In this document: piece by piece, positions 24,040-33,148 of the stretch
Numbering within the stretch: position 1 is the first letter of the stretch
How the letters are laid out: the number at the start of each line of letters is the position of its first letter
Assembly (NCBI GenBank): GCA_017856985.1
Contig: JAFMEA010000020.1
Location: 1 to 36,116 of the forward strand
Direction: 5' to 3'
Source: Planktomarina sp.
Lineage (GTDB): Bacteria; Pseudomonadota; Alphaproteobacteria; Rhodobacterales; Rhodobacteraceae
Length of the DNA stretch: 36,116 nt
Notes under the pieces: model-generated
The model's input: the letters and a program-made list of their open reading frames with translations, nothing else
Told to the model about the DNA's origin: nothing
Databases searched by the model: none
Position numbers and translations under genes: made by a program

Positions 24040-25857
24040 TCAGTCCTCCATTGCCTCTAATTCGTCAATCATCCCAGATATCACGTTAAGACCTTTATCC
24101 CAGAATGCTGGGTCACTAGCGTCGAGCCCAAACGGAGCTAAAAGCTCTTTATGATGTTTTGAGCCACCAGCACTTAGCATATCAAAATATTTTGATTGAA
24201 ACTCTGGGTCTCCTTCTTCGTAAACCGCATACAAAGCATTTACTAAACCGTCACCAAAAGCGTAGGCATACACGTAAAACGGTGAGTGCACAAAATGTGG
24301 AATATAAGACCAAAAAGTTTCGTAGCCATCCATAAATTCAAATATTGGACCAAGGCTCTCTCCTTGAACGCTCATCCAAATTTGATTGATTTGAGCCGGT
24401 GTCATCTCCCCTTCTGCTCTGGCTGCGTGAAGTTTACATTCAAAGTCATAAAACGCGATTTGGCGTACAACTGTATTAATCATATCCTCCACTTTTCCCG
24501 CTAACAGTACCTTTCGTTCTTTTTGTGTCTTGGTGGCAGCTAAAAGTTTACGGAATGTTAACATTTCACCAAAAACTGAAGCTGTTTCTGCAAGAGTTAA
24601 AGGGGTTGATGACAATAACTCACCCTGATTTGCTGCCAAAACTTGATGAACGCCATGGCCTAATTCATGGGCTAATGTCATTACATCCCTCTGCTTTCCC
24701 AAATAATTTAGCATAATATATGGATGAACAGTGGTCACTGTTGGATGGGCGAAAGCGCCTGGCGCTTTGCCCGGCTTCACTGCGGCATCAATCCAACCTT
24801 TGGTAAAGAATTGTTCTGCAATTTCGGCCATTTTAGGTGCAAATTCTGAGTAAGCAGAGAGCACCATATCCTGAGCGGTAGTCCAGTCAATTAGTTTATC
24901 GTCCTCAATTGGTAGTGGGGCGTTCCGGTCCCAGATTTGCATTTTTTCAAGACCCATCCATTTCGCTTTAAGGCTATAGTAACGATGAGATAGTTTTGGG
25001 TAGGCGGAGACCACTGCATCGCGCAGAGCCTGAACAACTTCGGTCTCAACATGGTTGGAAAGATGTCGACCAGTCTGCGGTGTAGGCATTTTACGCCACT
25101 GATCCTCAACCTCTTTTTCTTTTGCTAGTGTGTTGTGCACGCGAGCGAAAAGACTGGTATTTTCTTTCAATACACGAGCAATCTCGCGAGCTGCCGCTTC
25201 GCGCATATCTCTATTTTTATCTGAAAGTTTGTTCGTTGCAGCCTCAAGTGGTAATTCTTCGCCCTTGATTTGAAAGGTTAAGCTGGCAACCGTCTCATCA
25301 AAAAGACGGTTCCATGCTGAAGCGCCAACAACTGATTGGTCATGTAAGAATTTTTCAAGTTCATCTGATAATTGGTAAGGTTTCATTGCGCGCATTCGAT
25401 CAAATACTGGTTTGTAGCGTGCGAGGCCGCTATCTTCGCTCAGTAGGCTAGCAATTCGATCTCCACTAATCCGATTGAATTCCAATCCATAAAATACAAG
25501 GGGTGTTGTAAGTTTGGTAACTTTATCCTGCATATCGGACATGAATTTTGTGCGTTGTGCATCGGTTGTGAGTTGGTAATATCTAAGACCCGCAAATGAC
25601 ATCAGTTTACCTGCGACAACCTCGATAGCCTGATAGCGTTCCACCGCATCCAGCAGGCCCATAGCTCCTAACTTGTCTAACTTGCCCTGGTAATCTTCAG
25701 CAAAATTTGAACAAGCTTTGCGAAGCCAATCTAAGTCTTTGTTTAATTCAGGATCGTCTTCAGCCTTATATAAGTCGCTTAGGTCCCATTTCGGAAGATT
25801 ACCAAGCGCACTATAGTCTTGAATATTTCCATCAGCTACCGTGGTGTTTGTAGGCAT
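24040..25857 (-). CDS. pepF: M3 family oligoendopeptidase F
   Basis: 605 aa. Zinc metallopeptidase motif H397-E398-L-G-H401, with the third ligand region LAETASVFGE about 25 residues later. The PepF N-terminal domain precedes it (PKWDLSDLYKAEDDPELNKDL). It hydrolyses short peptides in the cytosol, for peptide recycling. Length matches the family. A GGGGA about 9 nt upstream is the RBS. It is monocistronic on the minus strand, convergent with the Gfo/Idh/MocA gene. Confidence 0.94.
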   Translation of the reverse strand: MPTNTTVADGNIQDYSALGNLPKWDLSDLYKAEDDPELNKDLDWLRKACSNFAEDYQGKLDKLGAMGLLDAVERYQAIEVVAGKLMSFAGLRYYQLTTDAQRTKFMSDMQDKVTKLTTPLVFYGLEFNRISGDRIASLLSEDSGLARYKPVFDRMRAMKPYQLSDELEKFLHDQSVVGASAWNRLFDETVASLTFQIKGEELPLEAATNKLSDKNRDMREAAAREIARVLKENTSLFARVHNTLAKEKEVEDQWRKMPTPQTGRHLSNHVETEVVQALRDAVVSAYPKLSHRYYSLKAKWMGLEKMQIWDRNAPLPIEDDKLIDWTTAQDMVLSAYSEFAPKMAEIAEQFFTKGWIDAAVKPGKAPGAFAHPTVTTVHPYIMLNYLGKQRDVMTLAHELGHGVHQVLAANQGELLSSTPLTLAETASVFGEMLTFRKLLAATKTQKERKVLLAGKVEDMINTVVRQIAFYDFECKLHAARAEGEMTPAQINQIWMSVQGESLGPIFEFMDGYETFWSYIPHFVHSPFYVYAYAFGDGLVNALYAVYEEGDPEFQSKYFDMLSAGGSKHHKELLAPFGLDASDPAFWDKGLNVISGMIDELEAMED

Positions 25858-26098
25858 AATTAGGTCCCCATTTTATCGTTTCTTTAAGGCTTAGTTATTT
25901 GGATACTCCAGCTACATAAATGGCCCAAGTTCTTAAAGTCATACAGCTAAATAATTTGTCGTATTTACTGCCTTTAGAATAGTTTGCAAGACGGCAAGTT
26001 AATCATGATGCCTCTAAATAATTTGGTACCCAAAAATTCGTTTGAAATTGATCCGTATTCGTGATTCCCTGCGCAAATATTAAAGAATTGGAGATTGT

Positions 26099-26869
26099 AT
26101 GCGTATTCAAAATTTTAAGTCAAAAATGGCTAGCCGTACAATTATGGCAGGAACTTTCCTTAAAACGCCAGCTTATGAATTAATTGAGGTCCTAGCAACG
26201 AGTGACTTAGATTTTGTGTGTGTGGACATGGAGCATAGCCCATTTGACCGTGGGCGTGCAGACGCCTGCTTGGCGATGGCACGTGCACTTGATTTTCCTG
26301 TTCTGGTGCGGGTCACCCATTTTTCATCTGAAACAATTCTTCAGGCGTTAGATATGGGTGCAGTTGGCGTAATAGCTCCTCATATCATAAATGCTAATCA
26401 GGCAGCTGATTTAGTAAAACTCTCTCACTTTGGCAACGGTGGTCGTGGCTTTGCTGGGGCAACGCGCTGGGCGGGTTATGGCCAGAAAACTATGGCTGAA
26501 GTATTGGCGCAGTCCGACCGCGAGACTGTCGTTATTGCTCAGATTGAGGAACCGGAAGCTTTAGCTAATGTAGAAGAAATTGCTTCAATAGAAGGTATTG
26601 ATGGTTTATTTTTGGGCCCATCTGACATGAGTGTGTCTATGGGACACTCCAACACAAATTCGCAAGAGTTGCTTGATGCTTTGAAACGTGTCGGCGAAGC
26701 CTCTTTGGCTGCTGGAAAGGCTTATATGACTTTCGTGCCTAATGCCGCAAAAGCAGCAGACTGGGCAGAATATGGCCCACACATGTTTTTTGTTGGATCT
26801 GAGCAGGGGTGGATGAAGGCTGGCGCAAATGCAGACGCCTCCGGCATTCATTCTATCACTAAAAAATAA
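26099..26869 (+). CDS. HpcH/HpaI family class II aldolase
   Basis: 256 aa TIM barrel. MEHSPFD carries the catalytic His (H46), R71 lies in FPVLVRV, and metal ligands E150 (QIEEPEA) and D176 (GPSDMS) are present. The family cleaves 2-keto-3-deoxy or 4-hydroxy-2-oxo acids to pyruvate plus an aldehyde with a divalent metal. The specific substrate (4-hydroxy-2-oxoheptanedioate, 2-keto-3-deoxy-L-rhamnonate and others) is not decidable. GGAGA lies 6 nt before the ATG. The 241-nt gap upstream has no other gene. Confidence 0.88.
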   Translation: MRIQNFKSKMASRTIMAGTFLKTPAYELIEVLATSDLDFVCVDMEHSPFDRGRADACLAMARALDFPVLVRVTHFSSETILQALDMGAVGVIAPHIINANQAADLVKLSHFGNGGRGFAGATRWAGYGQKTMAEVLAQSDRETVVIAQIEEPEALANVEEIASIEGIDGLFLGPSDMSVSMGHSNTNSQELLDALKRVGEASLAAGKAYMTFVPNAAKAADWAEYGPHMFFVGSEQGWMKAGANADASGIHSITKK

Positions 26870-26987
26870 ACAAAATGACATTTTTTTAATTAAAAATACT
26901 AAACTGACTATCTGGTTTAACCTCTAAAATTTAGCAACCTAGTTAAATAACAAGTTCAAAAGTGGTCTAGCGTAATACGTTATCAAG

Positions 26988-27013
26988 CCCTTTTCCTGAT
27001 TTTTTAAAAAGGG
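26988..27013. repeat. Perfect 7-bp inverted repeat between convergent genes
   Basis: CCCTTTT (26988-26994) and AAAAGGG (27007-27013) flank a T-rich loop between the aldolase and the SCP2 gene. No T-run follows on either strand, so a classical terminator is not shown, but the position suits transcription stop for both genes. Confidence 0.3.
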
Positions 27014-27028
27014 TCGATAGAGAAACCC

Positions 27029-27319
27029 TTAACCTAAAATACCAGCCAGCTTCATAGCTAAACCCATGTCGCCATCTACTGAAAGCTTACCAGTCATAAA
27101 TGCGGCTGTTGAACTCTGTTCACCCTCCATTATCGCTTCAAACACTTCGGCAGATGCTGAAAGTGTAACGTCTGCCTCTTCTTCTGATATGCGTACACCA
27201 TCGTTGTCAATTATTACTGAGCCTTCATCAGTAATTAAAAACTTGGCAATACCGTCGAACTCTGTTCCATTTAACTTCTCAGTCAAGGCAGCTACGGCTT
27301 GGTCTAAAATTGTGGTCAT
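27029..27319 (-). CDS. SCP2 sterol-binding domain protein
   Basis: 96 aa from the ATG at 27319-27317, with AAAGGA 7 nt upstream; a TTG two codons earlier is rejected. The protein is a stand-alone SCP2 fold (LSASAEVFEAIMEGEQSSTAAFMTGKLSVDGDMGLAMKL), a hydrophobic-ligand-binding domain. Bacterial versions bind lipids or acyl-CoA-like molecules; no enzymatic motif is present. Cytosolic, no signal. Its ligand and role are unknown. Confidence 0.88.
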   Translation of the reverse strand: MTTILDQAVAALTEKLNGTEFDGIAKFLITDEGSVIIDNDGVRISEEEADVTLSASAEVFEAIMEGEQSSTAAFMTGKLSVDGDMGLAMKLAGILG

Positions 27320-27391
27320 TTGCAATTCCTTTGGTCTATAAAATTTTGTCTAAGAGGGATGACAACCTTTTGGCCTATGTTATGATGGTTT

Positions 27392-27952
27392 ATGAATAAT
27401 ATTTTCTGTAAAATCAAATCTGCCCTAGCGGCAATTGTAATAATATTTTTCAGTCAAACCTGTTTGTATGCGCAGTCCCAAGATTTAGATACTTTATTTG
27501 CAAGGTTACTAATAGTTGAGCCTGCTGATGCACCTGAACTGGAAACCAAAATTTTACTTGAATGGTCTAAAAGTGGATCTCCAGCAATGGAGATACTGCT
27601 AAATCGTGGAAGAATAGCGTTATTAAATGAGGATTACGATACGGCATTGAAGCATTTTAATGCACTCACTGACCACGCACCAAACTTTGTGGAAGGCTGG
27701 AGCCTGAGCGCTGTTGCCTTGCAAAAAATGGGAAAAACGGGGCCAGCTCTCGATGGAATTAAACGAACGCTGGCTATTGAACCGCGACACTTCCATGCGC
27801 TTTCTGGTCTCGCCGTTATTCTGGAAGATGCGGGTTTGTTTTTTGAAGCTTATGAAGTTATTAATATAATTGAGACTATACATCCCCACTTTGGAAAACT
27901 AGACACAATTAGAAAACGTTTAGCGGTAAAAACCCAAGGGCAAGCCCTATAA
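27392..27952 (+). CDS. Secreted TPR-repeat protein
   Basis: 186 aa. A signal peptide with a hydrophobic core at about 9-22 has a likely cleavage after A27 (CLYA-Q). About three TPR units follow at residues 55-160, containing motifs such as ALLNEDYDTALKHFNALTDHAPNFVEGWSLSAVALQKMGK (split here as a helix-turn-helix series). Expected to be periplasmic and to mediate protein contacts. It lies 19 nt upstream of the helicase gene, and the pair is likely cotranscribed. No specific function is proposed. Confidence 0.8.
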   Translation: MNNIFCKIKSALAAIVIIFFSQTCLYAQSQDLDTLFARLLIVEPADAPELETKILLEWSKSGSPAMEILLNRGRIALLNEDYDTALKHFNALTDHAPNFVEGWSLSAVALQKMGKTGPALDGIKRTLAIEPRHFHALSGLAVILEDAGLFFEAYEVINIIETIHPHFGKLDTIRKRLAVKTQGQAL

Positions 27953-27971
27953 TCCTCCAAGGGAATGCCCT

Positions 27972-30815
27972 ATGGCCCAAGAAAATCGCATCTTCGCTGT
28001 ATTAGGTCCTACTAATACAGGAAAAACTCACTATGCAATTGACCGTATGTTGGCTCATCGTGATGGTATAATAGGGCTCCCTTTGCGACTATTAGCGCGG
28101 GAGGTCTACGATAAGATTGTGGCGCTTCGCGGTCCTTCAGTAGTTGCATTAGTGACTGGTGAAGAACGTATAGTCCCAGATCGTACTAAATATTGGGTAT
28201 GCACAGTAGAGGCTATGCCCGATGGTATTGGTTGTGACTTTTTAGCAGTTGATGAAATTCAGCTCTGTGCTGATCCCGAGCGTGGACATATTTTTACAGA
28301 CCGACTCATGAGGGCTCGTGGCCTACATGAAACATTGTTTATGGGTGCGGATACCATGCGGAAGGCGATTGCTGCTTTAGTACCTAGAGCAGAGTTCATT
28401 CACCGCGAAAGATTTTCTGAGTTAAGCTACACAGGACAAAAAAAAATTAGCCGAATGCCTGCAAGATCAGCGTTAGTCTCCTTTAGCGTGGATAATGTAT
28501 ATGGCATCGCGGAACTTTTACGGCGCCAAAAGGGCGGTGCCGCTGTAGTAATGGGCGCGCTGAGCCCACGCACACGAAATGCTCAAGTCGAAATGTATCA
28601 AAATGGTGACGTTGACTTCCTTGTAGCAACTGATGCAATAGGAATGGGCTTAAATCTTGATGTAAGTCATGTGGCATTTTCAGCGACAAGCAAATTTGAT
28701 GGCAACCGTATGAGGCGTCTGATGCCTACTGAACTTGCGCAAATTGCTGGCCGTGCAGGCCGGCACATGAATAATGGTACTTTTGGTGTTACCGGTGAGG
28801 CAGCTTCACTCCATGAGGAAGTGGTCCAGGCGATAACCAATAATCAGTTCCAGCCAATAAAAAAACTTTACTGGCGTAATTCAAAGTTGCAGTTTGGATC
28901 CCCAAAGTCACTAATTTTTTCACTTGAACTTCAAACTGAGAACGAATGGCTGACTCGGGTTCGTGAGAGCGATGACTTAGGAGCCTTAAAAGCCCTGGTG
29001 GAGGATGCAGAGATTAATGCTCGCGCGTCTGATGGGGCGTCTGTAAATTTGCTTTGGGATGTTTGCCGCATTCCTGATTTTCGTGGCGTTTCTGGTCGTG
29101 AGCATGCGGACCTACTGAGTACAATATATAAATACCTCCACGAGACACTTGAGGTACCTCAAGAATGGCTAGCAGAACAAATAAATCGTATTGATAATAC
29201 AAATGGTGACATCGATACTCTGTCCAAACGGCTGGCCTATATCCGCACTTGGACGTACGTTGCGCAACGAAAAGGTTGGGTCAAAGATCAAAACTATTGG
29301 CGTGAGGCGACTCGGGCTGTAGAAGATCGGTTGTCAGATGCACTTCATCTTGCTTTGACACAGAGATTCGTAGATCGTCGCACATCAATTTTGATGCGGC
29401 GATTGAAACAAAAGGAGAGCCTGGTGGCGGAAGTGAACAAAGAGGGTGAAGTTACCGTTGAAGGACAGTTTGTTGGCAGGATGGAGGGGTTTAGGTTTCA
29501 ACAAGACTCAAGTACTTCGATAGAGGAAGCAAAAACTTTGAGGACTGCAAGTCTGCAGGCACTCGCTCCAGAGTTTCAATTGCGTGCTGATCGAATGTAC
29601 AACTCACCTGATACGGAATTTGACTTTACGGAACAAGGAGGTCTGATGTGGGGGACCTCGGCTGTTGGAAAGTTGATGAAAGGTTCAGAGGCTCTTAGGC
29701 CGCAGGTTCTGGCATTTGTAGATGAGGAAGCAGGTACTGAATTATGTGAAAAAGTTGCTCGCCGGTTACAGCATTTTATAGATCGTAAAATTTCAACTTT
29801 GTTCGAGCCATTATTAAAATTGCAAGGTGACGAGAGTTTGACTGGCATAACTCGTGGCTTTTCGTTCCAGATGATTGAAGGATTAGGCATTTTAGATCGT
29901 GCAGCAACTGTGGAAGATGTAAAAGCCCTAGATCAAGATGCGCGGAGTGCACTTCGAAAACATGGCGTTAGGTTTGGGCAATTCAGTATCTTTATACCAC
30001 TATTGTTGAAGCCCGCACCGACGCGTCTTAGGCTTGTCCTTTGGTCGTTGGCATTAGGTTTAAAAGAGTTTCCAGAAGCTCCCCCCCCAGGCTTAGTAAC
30101 GATACCAACAGATGATAAATTACCAACGGGCTTCTATTTAAAATCTGGCTATCGGGCAGCGGGAGTACGAGCGTTGCGGGTAGATATGGCGGAACGTTTG
30201 GCGGATATGTTGCGTACCCAAAACACTCGAGATGGTTTTGAAGCAAACTCAGACATGCTTTCGATTACAGGCATGACGTTGGAACAATTTTGCAACCTAA
30301 TGAATGGGCTTGGTTACCATTCAGAAAAGGGCGAGCGGCTTAAAATAAAAACTGTGCCAATGAATGAAACTAACGATCGCGTTGAAAGGGAAGTGGCGGT
30401 AGAGGGTGTATTGGCCGAAGAATCTACAAAAGTACCAAATTCTGATAAATACAATACTCTAATGGCACCAACTAATAAAATAGATAAAAAATCTAATATG
30501 ACCCCTGATCTACATTTGGAACCAGTTTTGGATGCATCCGATGATGCAATTCAATCAAATGAAGGAGCAGCAACAGAAGTATTTTATACTTTCACTTGGG
30601 GCACACGTGCACGAGAACGGAGGGTGGATTCAGGGGTTAAAAAGTACAAGCCATCCAATAAAGACCAAGGGAAAGGAGCTAAAGGCAAGGGGAATAAAAA
30701 TCACTCAAAAAATAACAAAACAGAAGTGGTTAAGGCTACTTTAACTAAGAAAGAAAAACCAATCGATCCTGACAATCCTTTTGCCGCCGCCCTAAAAGGT
30801 TTTAATCAAAATTGA
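27972..30815 (+). CDS. Suv3-like DExH-box RNA helicase
   Basis: 947 aa. Motif I GPTNTGKT (12-19), motif II DEIQ (94-97), motif III-like GADTMRKAI, and motif VI QIAGRAGRH (257-265) form an SF2 core. The organisation resembles mitochondrial SUV3, a degradosome RNA helicase of alphaproteobacterial ancestry. The middle region (~300-780) holds the Suv3 C-terminal domains. The last ~130 residues are low-complexity, Lys/Asn-rich and likely disordered, ending in a DPDNPFAAALKGF peptide that could be a docking motif (inference). AAGGGAA precedes the ATG. The stop overlaps the S4-protein start (TTGA). Substrate RNA unknown. Confidence 0.9.
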   Translation: MAQENRIFAVLGPTNTGKTHYAIDRMLAHRDGIIGLPLRLLAREVYDKIVALRGPSVVALVTGEERIVPDRTKYWVCTVEAMPDGIGCDFLAVDEIQLCADPERGHIFTDRLMRARGLHETLFMGADTMRKAIAALVPRAEFIHRERFSELSYTGQKKISRMPARSALVSFSVDNVYGIAELLRRQKGGAAVVMGALSPRTRNAQVEMYQNGDVDFLVATDAIGMGLNLDVSHVAFSATSKFDGNRMRRLMPTELAQIAGRAGRHMNNGTFGVTGEAASLHEEVVQAITNNQFQPIKKLYWRNSKLQFGSPKSLIFSLELQTENEWLTRVRESDDLGALKALVEDAEINARASDGASVNLLWDVCRIPDFRGVSGREHADLLSTIYKYLHETLEVPQEWLAEQINRIDNTNGDIDTLSKRLAYIRTWTYVAQRKGWVKDQNYWREATRAVEDRLSDALHLALTQRFVDRRTSILMRRLKQKESLVAEVNKEGEVTVEGQFVGRMEGFRFQQDSSTSIEEAKTLRTASLQALAPEFQLRADRMYNSPDTEFDFTEQGGLMWGTSAVGKLMKGSEALRPQVLAFVDEEAGTELCEKVARRLQHFIDRKISTLFEPLLKLQGDESLTGITRGFSFQMIEGLGILDRAATVEDVKALDQDARSALRKHGVRFGQFSIFIPLLLKPAPTRLRLVLWSLALGLKEFPEAPPPGLVTIPTDDKLPTGFYLKSGYRAAGVRALRVDMAERLADMLRTQNTRDGFEANSDMLSITGMTLEQFCNLMNGLGYHSEKGERLKIKTVPMNETNDRVEREVAVEGVLAEESTKVPNSDKYNTLMAPTNKIDKKSNMTPDLHLEPVLDASDDAIQSNEGAATEVFYTFTWGTRARERRVDSGVKKYKPSNKDQGKGAKGKGNKNHSKNNKTEVVKATLTKKEKPIDPDNPFAAALKGFNQN

Positions 30816-31189
30816 ATGATGACAACCTTACTTTACGTGTCGATAAATGGCTCTGGCAAGCACGGTTTTTTAAAACACGGAGTTTGGCTACAAAGCTTGT
30901 TAAGTCAGGTAAATTAAGACTTAATGGTGTCTTGATATCCAAACCCTCCAGGAGTGTACAGGTTGAAGATATTCTGACTTTTCCAAAAGAAATGGAAATT
31001 CGGGTAATTAAAATCTGTGACTTAGGTCAGCGACGCGGCCCAGCGTCAGAGGCACAAAGACTATATCAAGATTTAGCCCCAGTTGAACCAAAATCAAAAC
31101 CTGACTTTGCCCCAACAGGGAAGAGTAGACCTACATCTAAAGAACGAAAAGCTTTGGTAAAGTTTAAACACGGCCTTGAGCAAAGCTAG
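30812..31189 (+). CDS. S4-domain RNA-binding protein (Hsp15-like)
   Basis: 125 aa. The S4 fold at residues ~8-70 starts LRVDKWLWQARFFKTRSLATKLV, as in the Hsp15/HslR group, which binds stalled 50S subunits carrying nascent peptides. The C-terminal part is basic and Pro/Lys-rich. The only in-frame start before the S4 domain is TTG at 30812, overlapping the helicase stop; the ATG at 30816 is in another frame. No good RBS is visible, so translation is probably coupled to the helicase. The neighbour relation suggests joint work on RNA or ribosomes. Confidence 0.87.
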   Translation: MNDDNLTLRVDKWLWQARFFKTRSLATKLVKSGKLRLNGVLISKPSRSVQVEDILTFPKEMEIRVIKICDLGQRRGPASEAQRLYQDLAPVEPKSKPDFAPTGKSRPTSKERKALVKFKHGLEQS

Positions 31190-31258
31190 TTGAAGCTCAA
31201 CTTGCCAAACAGGCACTTGGAGTTTAAGCGGACACGAAAGTTATAGGAACGCAAAATT

Positions 31259-31597
31259 ATGACATATGTTGTCACAGATAATTGCATCGCTTGCAAATAC
31301 ACTGATTGCGTCGAAGTATGCCCCGTCGACTGCTTTTACGAGGGCGAAAACATGTTAGTTATACACCCTGACGAATGTATAGATTGCGGTGTTTGTGAAC
31401 CCGAATGCCCAGCAGATGCTATTCGGCCTGATACGGATCAGGATATGGAAAAATGGGTTGATTTTAATAGGAAGTATTCAGAAGTTTGGCCCGTAATTAT
31501 CACAAAAAAAGATCAGCTGCCTGGGGCTGAAGAGCGAGACGGTGAGGAAGGAAAGTTAAAAAAATATTTCTCAGAAGTTGCAGGGTCCGGTGGTTGA
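31259..31597 (+). CDS. fdxA: 7Fe ferredoxin FdxA
   Basis: 112 aa. The cysteine pattern matches [3Fe-4S][4Fe-4S] ferredoxins: C9, C17 and C50 for the 3Fe cluster and C21, C40, C43 and C46 for the 4Fe cluster, with C12 and C25 as the extra conserved cysteines. The C-terminal tail is the usual alphaproteobacterial extension ([15 protein letters not shown]). It is a low-potential electron carrier in the cytosol with unidentified partners. GGAA lies about 9 nt before the ATG. Synteny with carD downstream is typical of Rhodobacterales. Confidence 0.94.
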   Translation: MTYVVTDNCIACKYTDCVEVCPVDCFYEGENMLVIHPDECIDCGVCEPECPADAIRPDTDQDMEKWVDFNRKYSEVWPVIITKKDQLPGAEERDGEEGKLKKYFSEVAGSGG

Positions 31598-31752
31598 ATT
31601 GAGCTGCTTTATTCTCAGATAACTATCTGGTAAGGCTAAATTCGAAAAGAAAGTTTAAAATCAACCCCTAGCGTAAAGAGCGTTTGTTTTAGTTTGGATA
31701 TCGGTCTGTATTCTGAAAGCGAACTTGCTTTTTTCCGCTCGAAAGGAAAGAT

Positions 31753-32259
31753 ATGAGTAAAAAGAAACTTGATTTTAGAATTGACCAATTCGTTGTCTAC
31801 CCGGCGCATGGTGTGGGTAAGGTTACTGGTGTTGACGAGCAAGAGGTGGCTGGTACAAACTTAGAGCTTTTCGTTGTTTCATTTGAAAAAGATAAAATGA
31901 CCCTCCGTGTTCCAACAGACAAGGCTATTGAAGTTGGCATGCGCGCTTTAGCTAGTCCGGATGTAGTTGCATATGCCATGGCCACTTTACGCGGAAAAGC
32001 AAAGGTAAAAAGAGCAATGTGGTCACGTCGTGCACAGGAATATGAACAAAAAATTAATTCAGGTGACTTAATTGCTATTGCAGAAGTAGTTCGCGATTTG
32101 CATCGAGCTGACGATCAACGGGAACAAAGTTATTCTGAGCGACAACTTTATGAAGCTGCCCTTGAACGCCTAATACGAGAAATAGCTGTCGTAAATGTGG
32201 CAAATGAATCAATAGCTGCAGAGGAAATAAATACAATATTAACATCCCGCGCCGCATAA
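31753..32259 (+). CDS. carD: CarD/CdnL family transcriptional regulator
   Basis: 168 aa. The N-terminal RNA-polymerase-interacting Tudor-like domain (FRIDQFVVYPAHGVGKVTGV to about residue 60) is followed by a helical DNA-binding domain (KVKRAMWSRRAQEYEQKINSGD…SYSERQLYEAALERLIREIA). CdnL-type proteins bind the RNAP beta subunit and stabilise open promoter complexes, notably at rRNA promoters. AAAGGAAAG precedes the ATG. The 155-nt gap upstream should hold its own promoter. It is convergent with cobS. Confidence 0.94.
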   Translation: MSKKKLDFRIDQFVVYPAHGVGKVTGVDEQEVAGTNLELFVVSFEKDKMTLRVPTDKAIEVGMRALASPDVVAYAMATLRGKAKVKRAMWSRRAQEYEQKINSGDLIAIAEVVRDLHRADDQREQSYSERQLYEAALERLIREIAVVNVANESIAAEEINTILTSRAA

Positions 32260-32313
32260 TATTGTTTAATTGAGTTATACGCCTTATTTGTTAATGAACT
32301 TAATCGCCGTAAG

Positions 32314-33066
32314 CTATAAAAGGGCAGCGATGCAGATTAGTGCGGTGACCTCTGATAGCTGCTGGGTCGCACCGAGTATGTCTCCAGTCTGACCACCAAT
32401 TTTATTTTTAGCGATCTTTCCTACAGCCCAAGCAGCTAAAATTGCCCCCCCAATTGCAGCCCACGCTCCAGTTAATAAAGCAATAGTTATACCTAGGGTC
32501 ATTGCCAAAATGATAGTTTGTAATTTTGGTTTTCCTACTTGAGACGAAAGACCGGAACTTCGTGAGTTTTCTAAAAAACCCATAACTGGTACCATTACTG
32601 CACGAGATATTGTCATGATACCAATAATTGGCCAAATACTTTGCTGAATGATTTGTCCATATAGGGCTGCTTGCAATCCTGTGGAAATGACGAGCCCTAT
32701 GACGCCATAAACACCAATGTGGCTGTCCTTCATGATTTCGAGCCTTTGTGGTGCGCTCCAGCCGCCCCAAAGGCCATCTAGAGTGTCTGCAAGCCCATCA
32801 TAATGCATTGCGCCGGTTGTAATCGCTGCAGCCGTCACGATTAAAAACCCAATGGCAAAACTGTTAAGTTGTAGCAGCAGGCCAATCCAACCTAAGCAAC
32901 AGCATATAAACCCTATCAATATTCCCACTATTGGAAATGCCCATAGATGATTTGGACCGCGGGATATTAGATGTTGAGTTTCGTTACGGAGTGGTATCCG
33001 GCTCAGGAGGCTAATAGCGATCTTTAAATCTGACCATTCTGGGATCCAATTGTCGTGGTTAGACAT
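32314..33066 (-). CDS. cobS: Adenosylcobinamide-GDP ribazoletransferase
   Basis: 250 aa polytopic membrane protein with about six hydrophobic segments. The catalytic motif DGLADTLDGLWGG is at residues 90-102, and GGQTGDILGATQQ near the C-terminus is diagnostic. It joins adenosylcobinamide-GDP and alpha-ribazole(-phosphate) in the inner membrane, the last assembly step of cobalamin. It is divergent from cobT across 82 nt, too short for a full cobalamin riboswitch. Confidence 0.94.
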   Translation of the reverse strand: MSNHDNWIPEWSDLKIAISLLSRIPLRNETQHLISRGPNHLWAFPIVGILIGFICCCLGWIGLLLQLNSFAIGFLIVTAAAITTGAMHYDGLADTLDGLWGGWSAPQRLEIMKDSHIGVYGVIGLVISTGLQAALYGQIIQQSIWPIIGIMTISRAVMVPVMGFLENSRSSGLSSQVGKPKLQTIILAMTLGITIALLTGAWAAIGGAILAAWAVGKIAKNKIGGQTGDILGATQQLSEVTALICIAALL

Positions 33067-33148
33067 TAAAAAGGACCTTTCGTAGCTTTCGTAAATTTAA
33101 ATCTTGGGTAAACAAGCCTCCAGTAGTAATCAATGGATTTCCTAAGTT

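Noticed and set aside
33067-33148. Cobalamin riboswitch between cobS and cobT
   Set aside because: 82 nt is too short and no B12-box-like GCCACTG sequence is present.
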